From assembly GCA_049578505.1 (NCBI GenBank), contig JBAUMC010000068.1, forward strand, positions 1 through 64,000: a stretch of DNA of 64,000 nucleotides, read 5' to 3'. Both the position numbers and the translations under genes were made by a program. This document shows positions 24,195 through 32,617 of the stretch, one piece after another. The notes beneath the pieces are model-generated. The model worked only from the letters and a program-made list of their open reading frames with translations. It made no database searches and had not been told where the DNA came from. Numbering within the stretch: position 1 is the stretch's first letter; each line of letters opens with the position of its first letter. The DNA is from JAGVPT01 sp049578505 (GTDB taxonomy: Bacteria; Bacteroidota; Ignavibacteria; UBA10030; UBA8401).

Positions 24195-25139
24195 ATGAAT
24201 CCGATTAAACCCAAAGCATTGGTTCGTGGGGACGTGATCGGTGTGATCTCCCCTGCAAGCGCCCCAACATCCTCAGAAAAAATCGACAAGGGTGCAGAAT
24301 ATCTCGAGCGCCTCGGTTACCGCGTTAAGCTCGGTAAACATGTCCGCGCAATACGGGGCTTTCTTGCCGGCACAGACGAGGAGCGTGCAGCCGATGTCAA
24401 CGAAATGTTCGCCGATAAAGAAGTAAAAGCAATTATCGCTGTACGAGGGGGATACGGTACACCTCGGCTGCTCCCTCTCATTAATTATAGCCTTATTAAG
24501 CGCAATCCAAAAATCTTGGTCGGTTACAGCGATCTCACTGCATTGCAGCTAGCGTTGTATAAAAAAACCGGCCTGGTTTCCTTTTCGGGTCCGATGGTGG
24601 GGGTGGAAATGTTCAAGGGAATCGACCCTTTTACAGAAGAGCATTTCTGGCAAATGATTACCTCGACAAAAAAATCAGGCCCGCTCAATAACCCTGATTC
24701 GAGTCCGCTGCAGCCGATGGGAAAAGGAAAAGCTTCGGGGTTGCTCATCGGCGGAAACTTGTCGCTGATTACTTCGATTACAGGAACGCCGTATTTGCCT
24801 TCGTTCAAGAATTCAATTCTGTTTATTGAAGAAATCGAAGAGGAGCCTTATCGTTTTGATCGGATGATGAACCAGGCGGCGCTGGCAGGAATTTTTAAAG
24901 ATACAAAAGGAATCATCATCGGCGAGCTGACCGACATTAATCCGGCCGACACGGCAAAACCTTACCTTACTGTCGAACAAATCCTCGCCGATCATCTCTC
25001 AATCTTTCGCAAACCGATTCTTCTGGGTTTGGCCTACGGACACGTTCCACGAAAACTCACTATTCCAATTGGAATCAGGGCGACTGTAGATACGGCACAA
25101 TGCTCCCTTTCCCTCCTTGAAGCTGCCGTTGAACGGTGA
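24195..25139 (+). CDS. LD-carboxypeptidase (peptidase S66)
   Basis: 314 residues. Members remove the terminal D-Ala from peptidoglycan tetrapeptides (LdcA) or cleave related peptides such as microcin C7 (MccF). The nucleophile Ser112 is in GYSDLTALQ, the Glu in IEEIEEEPYRFDRM and the His in GLAYGHVPRKLTIPIG. VRGGYGTPRLLPLI is also conserved. There is no signal peptide, so it should act in the cytoplasm on recycled muropeptides. LdcA versus MccF-type specificity cannot be told apart here. Confidence 0.9.
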   Translation: MNPIKPKALVRGDVIGVISPASAPTSSEKIDKGAEYLERLGYRVKLGKHVRAIRGFLAGTDEERAADVNEMFADKEVKAIIAVRGGYGTPRLLPLINYSLIKRNPKILVGYSDLTALQLALYKKTGLVSFSGPMVGVEMFKGIDPFTEEHFWQMITSTKKSGPLNNPDSSPLQPMGKGKASGLLIGGNLSLITSITGTPYLPSFKNSILFIEEIEEEPYRFDRMMNQAALAGIFKDTKGIIIGELTDINPADTAKPYLTVEQILADHLSIFRKPILLGLAYGHVPRKLTIPIGIRATVDTAQCSLSLLEAAVER

Positions 25140-25483
25140 TATTCGTCTTCGTAGGCGTTTTGCATTTAAGGGTTTTATTTATTCTTTTACCCGAAGTTAG
25201 TGCTACTTCAAAAAAATTTAATGTTATACAAGAAAGATCTTGTGATAAAATACTGTTCGGCGCTGCAGGTGCGCGTGCGGCGTAATCGGAATTGCGAAAT
25301 AAGACTGAGTGAAATGTGCTTTGATTTTTTCTACAACGGTCGCCAGCATAAAGTGATTTTATGGGTTAAAACGCAAGAATGCAGAATAGAGGAGTCGGAA
25401 TAAAATATCCCCGATAAATAATTGTATTCTGTCTCTTCTATTCTGTATTCTGAATTGAGAACATCTTTAACCCCTTGAAATCA
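25140..25483. other. Non-coding spacer between the LD-carboxypeptidase gene and purN
   Basis: No convincing gene. It holds an inverted word-type repeat (25372-25459) and ends just before the purN promoter. Confidence 0.5.
25372..25459. repeat. Intergenic word-type inverted repeat (ATTCTGTATTCTGTCTCC family)
   Basis: Left arm GCAAGAATGCAGAATAGAGG, right arm TTGTATTCTGTCTCTTCTAT and a further TTCTGTATTCTGAATTGA. Clearly the same family as the nuoB-nuoC hairpin. Confidence 0.72.
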
Positions 25484-25512
25484 TTGACAAATCAGCCATT
25501 TATGATTACATT
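25484..25512 (+). promoter_or_regulatory. Putative promoter of purN-purH
   Basis: A perfect TTGACA (25484-25489) and TACATT (25507-25512) with 17 bases between them, about 35 bases before the purN start. Confidence 0.6.
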
Positions 25513-25546
25513 CATCATTGACAATTGTAAGCGCGGATAGCTCCCA

Positions 25547-26167
25547 TTGTTATCAATTGCGGTGTTTGCTTCCGGACGCGGCTCTAATTTTCAAGCGCTG
25601 GCCGAAGCAATTTCAAAAAGAAATATCGAAGCAAAAATTGTTGTTGCGATCAGCAACAATTCTGACGCGGGAGCGTTGGCTCTCGCTCAATCGCTCCATA
25701 TCCCGGCACTTCATCTCAGCCAGAAACAATTTCCTTCGCAGGAAACATTCACCAATGCGATGCTGTCAGCACTCGATTCGCACGGTGTTGATTTTATTGT
25801 CCTTGCCGGTTACATGAAAAAAATCGACCGTGTGATCATCAGACGGTACCGGAATAAGATTATCAATGTGCATCCGGCATTGCTGCCGGCCTTCGGCGGA
25901 CAAGGAATGTATGGACGACGTGTCCATGAAGCAGTCATCGCTCAACGAGCTCCAGTTTCAGGTGCGACAGTCCACATCGTCGATGAAGAGTTCGACCACG
26001 GTATGATTATCTTGCAGGAATCGATTCCGGTGATGCCGTCCGATACGCCCGAATCTCTTGCGGAGAAAGTGCTGCGGATCGAACACAGGATTCTTCCCCG
26101 TGCCGTTGAGTTGTTCGCCCTCAATAAAATTGCCGTCGAAAACGGCAAAGTACTCATACGCGACTAA
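25547..26167 (+). CDS. purN: Phosphoribosylglycinamide formyltransferase
   Basis: 206 residues, formyl-tetrahydrofolate dependent. Conserved blocks: FASGRGSNFQAL near the start, INVHPALLPAFGG with the catalytic Asn and His, SGATVHIVDEEFDHGMII with the catalytic Asp. It makes formyl-GAR in purine synthesis. An in-frame stop at 25538-25540 leaves TTG 25547 as the only start that keeps the GRGSN region, so initiation at TTG is likely. Confidence 0.95.
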   Translation: MLSIAVFASGRGSNFQALAEAISKRNIEAKIVVAISNNSDAGALALAQSLHIPALHLSQKQFPSQETFTNAMLSALDSHGVDFIVLAGYMKKIDRVIIRRYRNKIINVHPALLPAFGGQGMYGRRVHEAVIAQRAPVSGATVHIVDEEFDHGMIILQESIPVMPSDTPESLAEKVLRIEHRILPRAVELFALNKIAVENGKVLIRD

Positions 26168-26187
26168 TTACAACCAGAAGGAATTCA

Positions 26188-27729
26188 TTGCTAAAGATTC
26201 GCCGGGCACTTCTCAGTGTATCAGACAAAGAAGGAATTGTCGAACTCGCGTCTGAGCTCCATCGCCTCGGAGTGGAAATAGTTTCGACAGGCGGCACCCA
26301 TGCGCTTCTGTCGGCTTCAAATATTCCGGTGAAACAAGTATCCGAGATGACCGGCTTTCCGGAAATATTGGACGGCCGGGTGAAAACGCTGCATCCGGCC
26401 GTGCACGCCGGCTTGCTCGCCGTACTCGACAACCCCGTTCATCGGAAACAACTTGACGACCTTCATATTCAACCGATTGATCTTGCAGTCGTTAATTTGT
26501 ATCCGTTCAAAGAGACGATTGAGAAAAACGGAGTGACGATCGACGACGCGATAGAACAGATCGACATCGGCGGGCCGGCGATGATCCGTTCGGCAGCCAA
26601 GAATTATCGCTTCACTGCAGTGGTTGTGAGTCCAAAGAAATATCCGGGTCTCATCCTCGAACTGCATGAACGGAACGGGTCAGTTAGCGAAGAAACTTGC
26701 TTCACGCTCGCGAAAGAAGCATTCCAACATACGGCACATTACGATGCGGTGGTGGCTGACTACCTCCAGCACAAAACCGGGGGAGAACAATTTCTTCCCG
26801 AGACATTCACCCTCTCGTTGAAGAAAATTTTCGATCTCCGCTACGGGGAGAACCCCCACCAGCAAGCGGCGTTATACGGAGAGTTTGAACATTGCTTCAA
26901 GAAGCTCCACGGCAAAGAAATGTCGTACAATAATATCATCGATACCACTGCAGCGGTGAATCTCCTTTCAGAATTCGTCGAACCAACTGCCGTGATTATC
27001 AAACACACCAACCCCTGCGGCGCTGGAAAAGGTTCAACAATTGCCGAAGCTTACCAACGAGCGATCGCCACAGATCCGAAATCCGCTTTCGGCGGCATCG
27101 TTGCTGTGAACCGCCCTCTCGATATGGCTGCCGCAGAATTGATCAATCAAATATTTACCGAAATCATCATTGCTCCTTCTTTCCCTCCGAATGTGTTGGA
27201 ATATTTGATGAAGAAAAAAGAGAGGCGATTGGTTCAGCAAACGGGCGACATTCGGTCTGTCGTTGAACTTGACATACGCAAAGTCACCTGCGGCTTGCTC
27301 GTGCAATCTCCCGATAAGGTCCGCATAGCACCCGAAGACTTGAGGACCGTCACCGAACGAAAGCCGACGGCCGATGAGGTAGAGGCGATGATATTTGCGT
27401 GGAAAATCGCCAAACACGTGAAATCCAACGCTATTGTCTATGCGGTGAAGGATAACACTATCGGGATCGGCGCAGGCCAAATGTCAAGGGTCGATTCGTC
27501 CAAACTCGCCGTTCGTAAGGCACAGGATGCAGGATTGTCCCTTGTCAACACAGTTGTCGCTTCCGATGCGTACTTTCCTTTTGCCGATGGGCTGATCGAG
27601 GCGGTAAAAGCGGGAGCAACAGCCGTCATCCAGCCCGGAGGCTCGGTGCGTGACAACGAAGTGATCAAGGCGGCGAACGATAACAATATCGCAATGGTCT
27701 TCACCGGCGTTCGGCATTTTAGACATTGA
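26188..27729 (+). CDS. purH: Bifunctional AICAR transformylase / IMP cyclohydrolase
   Basis: 513 residues. The N-terminal IMP cyclohydrolase domain (about 1-195) begins IRRALLSVSDKEGIVELA and contains GGTHALL and GRVKTLHPAVHAGLLA. The transformylase domain carries LRYGENPHQQAALYG and KHTNPCGAG with the catalytic Lys-His, and ends GVRHFRH. It finishes IMP synthesis and also consumes AICAR released by HisF. The start is TTG 26188 with GAAGGA a few bases upstream; it follows purN by 20 bases. Confidence 0.97.
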   Translation: MLKIRRALLSVSDKEGIVELASELHRLGVEIVSTGGTHALLSASNIPVKQVSEMTGFPEILDGRVKTLHPAVHAGLLAVLDNPVHRKQLDDLHIQPIDLAVVNLYPFKETIEKNGVTIDDAIEQIDIGGPAMIRSAAKNYRFTAVVVSPKKYPGLILELHERNGSVSEETCFTLAKEAFQHTAHYDAVVADYLQHKTGGEQFLPETFTLSLKKIFDLRYGENPHQQAALYGEFEHCFKKLHGKEMSYNNIIDTTAAVNLLSEFVEPTAVIIKHTNPCGAGKGSTIAEAYQRAIATDPKSAFGGIVAVNRPLDMAAAELINQIFTEIIIAPSFPPNVLEYLMKKKERRLVQQTGDIRSVVELDIRKVTCGLLVQSPDKVRIAPEDLRTVTERKPTADEVEAMIFAWKIAKHVKSNAIVYAVKDNTIGIGAGQMSRVDSSKLAVRKAQDAGLSLVNTVVASDAYFPFADGLIEAVKAGATAVIQPGGSVRDNEVIKAANDNNIAMVFTGVRHFRH

Positions 27730-27732
27730 CCG

Positions 27733-27825
27733 TGAAATTTTAACCCCAATTTCTAAATTCTAAAGAAGAGCATTGTTGATATTATTTAGGATTTTGGGGT
27801 GAGAATTTAGTATTTTCAACAGGTA
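27733..27825. repeat. Intergenic word-type inverted repeat (CCCCAATTTCTAAATTCT family)
   Basis: TTTTAACCCCAATTTCTAA on the left faces TTTGGGGTGAGAATTTAG on the right in the purH-mreB spacer; the arms are built of TAAATTCT-like words. Confidence 0.55.
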
Positions 27826-27854
27826 TCTTTTTCAACCTTTAACCTTTAACACCA

Positions 27855-28880
27855 ATGGGAATTCTTTCCGTTTTTTCCGCTGACCTCGCAATCGACCTCG
27901 GCACTGCCAATACCCTTATTCATATGAAAGGTAAAGGCATTGTGTTGAACGAGCCTTCTATTGTCGCCTTTGATCGCAACACAAAAAAAATTGTGGCTAT
28001 TGGGAATGAAGCGAGGGAAATGCTTGGACGGACGCACCGGGATATTCGCACGATTCGTCCGATGAAAGACGGGGTGATTGCGGATTTTGAAATTGCGGAA
28101 GGGATGCTGCGTGAGTTCATCAAAAAGATTCATGCGAATTGGCTACCAAGCCGGAGAATAGTGATCTGCGTCCCCAGCGGGGTGACCGAGGTAGAAAAAC
28201 GAGCAGTGCGGGATTCGGCCGAACACGCCGGAGCCAAGGAAGTTCATCTCATCGCCGAACCGATGGCGGCGGCAATCGGCGTCGGGCTTGATGTCGACAA
28301 CCCCGTCGGGAACATGGTCGTCGATATCGGCGGCGGTACGACGGAAATCGCCGTCATCGCGTTGTCTGGAATTGTGAATGAAGAGTCGATCCGCATCGCA
28401 GGCGACGAAATGAATTCAGCGATTATACAGTTCTTTAAAAAGAACCATAACATTCTCATCGGCGAAAGGACCGCAGAGGCGATTAAGTGCGAAGTGGGTT
28501 CGGTGATGCCGCTCAAGGAAGAAGTAACGATTCAAGTAAAAGGGCGAGACCTTGTAAACGGGATCCCGAAAACAACCGATGCAAGCTCCGTGGAAATTCG
28601 CGAGTCATTGAACGAGTGCATCCAACAAATCGTCGACGCAGTAAAATTAACGCTTGAGCGAACGCCGCCTGAACTGTCGTCGGATATTCTGGACCGGGGC
28701 ATCATGCTGTCGGGCGGCGGCGCACTGCTCAAGGGTCTGGATGAGCGGCTCAGGCTCGAAACAAATTTGCCGGTCCACGTTGCCGAGGACCCTCTTACCG
28801 CCGTTGTCCGAGGCACGGGAAAGGTCCTTGAGAATTTGAACCACTACGCTAAAGTCCTCATCAAGAGCCGACGATATTAA
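27855..28880 (+). CDS. mreB: Rod shape-determining protein MreB
   Basis: 341 residues, bacterial actin. Phosphate-1 motif is IDLGTANTLIH, phosphate-2 is VVDIGGGTTEIAVIA and the adenosine motif is MLSGGGALLKGLDE. It polymerises under the membrane and guides cell-wall synthesis. mreC follows after an inverted repeat; no mreD or penicillin-binding protein 2 gene comes next. Confidence 0.97.
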   Translation: MGILSVFSADLAIDLGTANTLIHMKGKGIVLNEPSIVAFDRNTKKIVAIGNEAREMLGRTHRDIRTIRPMKDGVIADFEIAEGMLREFIKKIHANWLPSRRIVICVPSGVTEVEKRAVRDSAEHAGAKEVHLIAEPMAAAIGVGLDVDNPVGNMVVDIGGGTTEIAVIALSGIVNEESIRIAGDEMNSAIIQFFKKNHNILIGERTAEAIKCEVGSVMPLKEEVTIQVKGRDLVNGIPKTTDASSVEIRESLNECIQQIVDAVKLTLERTPPELSSDILDRGIMLSGGGALLKGLDERLRLETNLPVHVAEDPLTAVVRGTGKVLENLNHYAKVLIKSRRY

Positions 28881-28952
28881 CAATCAACAATGAACAATCA
28901 ACAATGTCACTGTTCTCATGTATGCTCATTGTTGATTGTTGATCGATCATTG
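28880..28952. repeat. Intergenic word-type inverted repeat (CAATCAACAATG family)
   Basis: ACAATCAACAATGAACAATC on the left and CATTGTTGATTGTTGATCG on the right form a hairpin that starts in the mreB stop codon. Each arm is itself a near-tandem of AACAATCAACAATG words. Confidence 0.78.
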
Positions 28953-28956
28953 AAAA

Positions 28957-29781
28957 ATGCAGCGCCTCTATCAATTGTATTTTCTCTTCAAAGAGTATAT
29001 CATTTTTTCCTTCCTTGTACTCGTTTCAATCGCTCTTTTGACCCAGAATGACAACGAACAGGTGCGGCGAATTCGTTCGCTTGCAGTCGGCATGGTCGGC
29101 ACGTTTCAGAGCGCGATTTCGGTGATTCCGAACATTTTTGAGATGCAACACGAAAACGAAATGCTCCGTAGAATGAACGTGAACCTTGCAGATGAAGTCA
29201 ACCAGCTTCGGGAAGCACGCCTGGAGAACATGCGTCTCCGCTCCATGATTGCACTAAAAGAAACCACCACCACGAAACTCATCGCAGGTAAAATTGTCGC
29301 GAAGAACCTCAACCTCCTTCGCAACACGCTAACGATGAACGTGGGCGAAAACCAAGGCGTCGCTGTGGGGATGCCGATCGTTACTGGTGAAGGGCTTGTC
29401 GGGAGAGTGATTGCCGTCAGCGGGAATTACTCTATCGCTCAGGCGATGCTCAACGCAGATTTCCGGGCAAGTGCCAAAGTGCAACGGAGCAGGGTTGACG
29501 GAATCATCGCGTGGGACGGCAAATCGGTCATGCTAAAGAACATCGCAAAATCGCTCGATGTCCGGACGGGAGATGCAATCGTCACGTCCGAATACAGCAA
29601 CGTCTTTCCGCCGAATATCAAAATCGGAGTTGTAGGATCTGTGACGGAAATTCCGGGGAGTTTGTTTAAGCGTGTAGAAGTTGTGCCCGCAGTCGATTTC
29701 GTAAAGCTCGAAGAGGCATTTGTTCTGAATTTCCTGCCGAATATTGAGAAAATCCAATTGGAAGAAAAATCGCAGAGGTAA
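28957..29781 (+). CDS. mreC: Rod shape-determining protein MreC
   Basis: 274 residues. One N-terminal membrane segment (about 12-30) anchors a periplasmic protein with a coiled coil (about 65-95) and two beta domains; NVGENQGVAVGMPIVTGEGLVGRV is the family signature. It links MreB to the wall synthesis enzymes. It is followed by the repeat-bounded DUF559 unit instead of mreD. Confidence 0.95.
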   Translation: MQRLYQLYFLFKEYIIFSFLVLVSIALLTQNDNEQVRRIRSLAVGMVGTFQSAISVIPNIFEMQHENEMLRRMNVNLADEVNQLREARLENMRLRSMIALKETTTTKLIAGKIVAKNLNLLRNTLTMNVGENQGVAVGMPIVTGEGLVGRVIAVSGNYSIAQAMLNADFRASAKVQRSRVDGIIAWDGKSVMLKNIAKSLDVRTGDAIVTSEYSNVFPPNIKIGVVGSVTEIPGSLFKRVEVVPAVDFVKLEEAFVLNFLPNIEKIQLEEKSQR

Positions 29782-29819
29782 GGAAAAGATTTTTAATTAC
29801 CGGAAGTGGTCAAATTCAA

Positions 29820-30391
29820 CAACCTTACCCTTAGTCCCTCTCGTATCAGAAGAGGGAAACCTCGTGATTCATTTATGTAATTTTTTGGCAAAAGTAGACT
29901 CGTCTTAAGTTCCCTTTCCCGCGGGAGAGGGTCAGGGTGAGGGATCCTTTTGATGTGCACGCTCCCAAATTATCTTCATCAATCCCTCCTGATTGTCAAA
30001 AATTCCTTGTTCGAAAAACGAAGCACGGTTAATCCCTTCGCTTTTAGAAACTGGTCTCGGTGAAAATCATATTCCTTCCCTTCTGTTGTATAGTGTTGTC
30101 TCCTATCTAGCTCTACAACCAATCTCGCGGAAAAACAGAAGAACTCCAGAATGTAGGGAGCGACTGGTACCTGCCGGCGGAATTTAACACCCAGTCGATT
30201 GTTCCTAACTAACGACCAGAGCTTTTTTTCCGCTTCGGTCATGGTGCGACGGAGAGCGCGGGCCTTTGCAGTTGAAGATTGAGACGAAGTGATGAATCGT
30301 TTCCCCATTGCAGTTCCCCTTCGTATTTAAATTTCCTCCCTCACCTTGTCCTTCGGACATACCTCTCCCCATGGGAGATGGCCTAAGGTTG
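29820..30391. mobile_element. Candidate repeat-bounded unit carrying a DUF559 nuclease-like gene
   Basis: Both ends begin CAACCTTA-like and run into CTCCC-rich hairpins in inverted orientation: left AACCTTACCCTTAGTCCCTC at 29821 with an inner copy CGGGAGAGGGTCAGGGTGAG, right TCCTCCCTCACCTTGTCCTT at 30335 and CCTCTCCCCATGGGAGATGG at 30363. The DUF559 gene lies inside. The unit fills the space between convergent mreC and the pseudouridine synthase gene. No transposase is present. Confidence 0.5.
29979..30308 (-). CDS. DUF559 (Vsr-like) endonuclease-domain protein, probably frameshifted at the C-terminus
   Basis: 109 residues of the DUF559 family, a small PD-(D/E)XK nuclease-like fold: ALRRTMTEAEKKLWSLVRNN, LGVKFRRQVPVAPYILEFFC and VVELDRRQHYTTEGKEYD. 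Compared with the usual VDF and ELDGGQH, this copy has LEF and ELDRRQH, so key residues have changed. After NKE the frame gives FLTIRRD and stops. One base of shift at the A5 run near 30000 restores IFDNQEGLMKIIWERAHQKDPSP, the usual family C-terminus, which reads into the flanking CCCTCACCC repeat. The gene may be broken, or the run may be a sequencing error. GAAGGGG precedes the ATG. Confidence 0.75.
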   Translation of the reverse strand: MGKRFITSSQSSTAKARALRRTMTEAEKKLWSLVRNNRLGVKFRRQVPVAPYILEFFCFSARLVVELDRRQHYTTEGKEYDFHRDQFLKAKGLTVLRFSNKEFLTIRRD

Positions 30392-30395
30392 AAGG

Positions 30396-31352
30396 CTACT
30401 TTTCCAAAAATTTCAATACGGCTTTCATATCATCCGGCAAATCAGAATCGAACCGCATGAACTCCTTCGTCACCGGATGAACGAATCCCAAGCTTTTTGC
30501 ATGAAGGGCCTGGCGCGAAATAAGTTCAAGCAGGTTTAACGCTTCGGCTTTTTTCTTTCCTTCTACTCCACCAGCTGTAATTTTTCTCCCTCCGTACGTT
30601 TCATCCCCAAACACCGGATGATGAATGTGTGCAAGGTGAACGCGGATCTGATGGGTGCGGCCGGTTCGCAAATGGAGCCGCAGCAACGCAAGGTATTTAA
30701 ACTGCTGCATAACCTCATATTCAGTCACAGCAAGTTTTCCCTCCCCCACAACGGCAACTTTCTTTCTGTCACTTTTACTACGGCCAAGCGGCGCATCAAT
30801 AATCCCCTCCTTCGCTTTGAACACTCCCCAAACAATTGCCCTGTATTCTCTTTCCGTCGTCTTGTTGGCAAATTGCCGGGAGAGTTTTTGATGTGTCGTT
30901 TCATCCTTCGCAACAACCAGGAGCCCCGAAGTATCTTTATCCAACCTATGAACGATTCCCGGACGAAGCGGATGCGGATGTGAAAGTGAATGGGAATGAT
31001 GGAGCAGTGCATTGACAAGCGTCCCGGAATAATTTTTGTATGCGGGGTGAGTGACCATTCCGGCGGGTTTGTTTACGACAAGAAGATGCTCGTCCTCAAA
31101 CACGATATTGAGAGGAATGTTTTCAGGTAGGACTTCCGGAGGTTCGGGCCTGGAAAGTTCAATATGGATAATATCGGCCGGCATTACCGGATAGCTGGCC
31201 TTCACCCTCTTTCCATTTACCACGACTTCACCCAAGCGGATAGCCTGCTGCACCTTTGTGCGCGTCGCGTTCTCGACATGCGATGTGAGATACACGTCGA
31301 GCCGTTCCTTTTTCTTGCCAGCAGGGACAACGATGTCGAATTGGCGTTTCAT
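30396..31352 (-). CDS. rluD: RluA/RluD-family pseudouridine synthase
   Basis: About 318 residues from ATG 31352 (MKRQFDIVVPAGKK); a GTG 18 bases upstream is possible. An N-terminal S4 RNA-binding domain (about 12-75) precedes the catalytic domain, whose active-site Asp is in HRLDKDTSGLLVVAK; LRTGRTHQIRVHLAHIHHPV is also typical. It modifies uridines in 23S rRNA if it is RluD proper; RluA/RluC-type specificity cannot be excluded. It follows lspA in the usual ileS-lspA-rluD order. Confidence 0.9.
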   Translation of the reverse strand: MKRQFDIVVPAGKKKERLDVYLTSHVENATRTKVQQAIRLGEVVVNGKRVKASYPVMPADIIHIELSRPEPPEVLPENIPLNIVFEDEHLLVVNKPAGMVTHPAYKNYSGTLVNALLHHSHSLSHPHPLRPGIVHRLDKDTSGLLVVAKDETTHQKLSRQFANKTTEREYRAIVWGVFKAKEGIIDAPLGRSKSDRKKVAVVGEGKLAVTEYEVMQQFKYLALLRLHLRTGRTHQIRVHLAHIHHPVFGDETYGGRKITAGGVEGKKKAEALNLLELISRQALHAKSLGFVHPVTKEFMRFDSDLPDDMKAVLKFLEK

Positions 31353-31402
31353 AGGGGGATCGGCGCGCACATGGACATACCAATGCCGGAAAATTAGGAG
31401 GG

Positions 31403-32011
31403 CTACAAACTGATATTCGGCGGCTCCGATGAAGCCGCCGCGGATTCCAACGAAGGCTTCACACTCTGTTCTTCCTCGCTCACAAAGCTTCGGTGAAAGA
31501 TCAACAAAATTAAAACGCCGACCGTCACTGAAGAATCGGCAATATTAAAAATAGGCCACCGCGAAAGATGGTATCCGAGGATGTTGACATTAAAAAAATC
31601 AATGTCGATAAAATCCACAACCTTCCCGTAAAACAGTCCCCCGTCGTTGAACAACACCCCGTAAAAAACCCGATCGATCAGATTGCCGATCGCCCCGCCG
31701 AGAATAAGCGCGAGCGAAAATCGAAACAACAATCGTTCATTCCTCATCTTGTATAAATAGAATAAAATGCCAAGACTGGCAATAACCGAGAAAAGCGAGA
31801 AAAACAATTTTCCGCCAACGTCGATACCGAATGCCATGCCCGGATTTTCGATATAGGTGAGACGCCCGAAATTTCCGAGGACCGGAATCGATGTCCCGAG
31901 AGGAATCCCATGTACGTGCATCCCAAGCGCCGGGATGGAAAAACCTTTGATAAGCAGCTTCGTCGCCTGGTCTCCCAGGATGACGGCTAACGATACATAT
32001 AATATTTTCAC
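31403..32011 (-). CDS. lspA: Lipoprotein signal peptidase
   Basis: 202 residues with four membrane segments. The catalytic Asp pair lies in NLIDRV...VVDFIDIDF and FNIADSSVTVG. It cuts lipobox signal peptides, for which this window has several substrates (993, 9091 and 41721 genes). The C-terminal tail of about 25 Ser/Glu-rich residues is longer than usual. Confidence 0.95.
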   Translation of the reverse strand: MKILYVSLAVILGDQATKLLIKGFSIPALGMHVHGIPLGTSIPVLGNFGRLTYIENPGMAFGIDVGGKLFFSLFSVIASLGILFYLYKMRNERLLFRFSLALILGGAIGNLIDRVFYGVLFNDGGLFYGKVVDFIDIDFFNVNILGYHLSRWPIFNIADSSVTVGVLILLIFHRSFVSEEEQSVKPSLESAAASSEPPNISL

Positions 32012-32045
32012 TTTAGATATTCCTGCACGTTTTGTTTGCGATACG

Positions 32046-32570
32046 TTACCTACCCTTTTTTACTTTGCAACGGATACAAAGTTGCGCGTGGGGAACCGCT
32101 TCCAGCCGCTCTTTCTCGATCAGCTTTCCGCAGTCGGTGCAGAAGCCGTAAGTCCCTTTTTCGATCCGCTTCAAGGCATCTTCGAGATAGTTCAAGAATT
32201 TCCCCTCCCGCGACGCAAACAAAAATGTCTTCTCTCTCTCCATCGCATCCGTTCCCTGCTCCATGTGCATCGAATATGTCGAATTTTCATTCGCATACTC
32301 GCCCGTCGTTACGTCCATCATACTTTCTTTTAAAATCTGCAGTTCTTCAAGAATCTCCTTCCTCTTTTCGAGGATAATGACTCTAAAGCGCTCCAATTCT
32401 TTCACTCCATATCCCTTTACTTTCACAGGCCGTTTTTCCGGTGCTCCTTTAGCCATATTCTTATCGGCCGCTTTAGGAGCAACTTTTTTCCGTTTCACTT
32501 TCGTTGCCATAGTTCCCGCTCCTTTTTTAACTCCTGCAGTTTTCTTTTTTGTCACAACCGCTTTTGCCAT
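32046..32570 (-). CDS. TraR/DksA-type zinc-finger protein
   Basis: 174 residues. A Lys/Ala-rich N-terminal tail (about 55 residues) leads to a coiled coil with the DksA-like stretch NENSTYSMHMEQGTDAMEREK and a C4 zinc finger, CTDCGKLIEKERLEAVPHAQ followed by CIRC. Family members bind the RNA polymerase secondary channel. The basic, low-complexity N-terminus is unlike E. coli DksA. It sits between ileS and lspA, a common order in this group. Confidence 0.88.
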   Translation of the reverse strand: MAKAVVTKKKTAGVKKGAGTMATKVKRKKVAPKAADKNMAKGAPEKRPVKVKGYGVKELERFRVIILEKRKEILEELQILKESMMDVTTGEYANENSTYSMHMEQGTDAMEREKTFLFASREGKFLNYLEDALKRIEKGTYGFCTDCGKLIEKERLEAVPHAQLCIRCKVKKGR

Positions 32571-32617
32571 GGATGATCCTCGAAATGGATGAATAATGAA
32601 TTAGGTCCTTCTGATGC

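Noticed and set aside
25200..25403. 67-codon open frame after the LD-carboxypeptidase gene
   Set aside because: No family resemblance, no ribosome site, and its end overlaps an inverted repeat arm.
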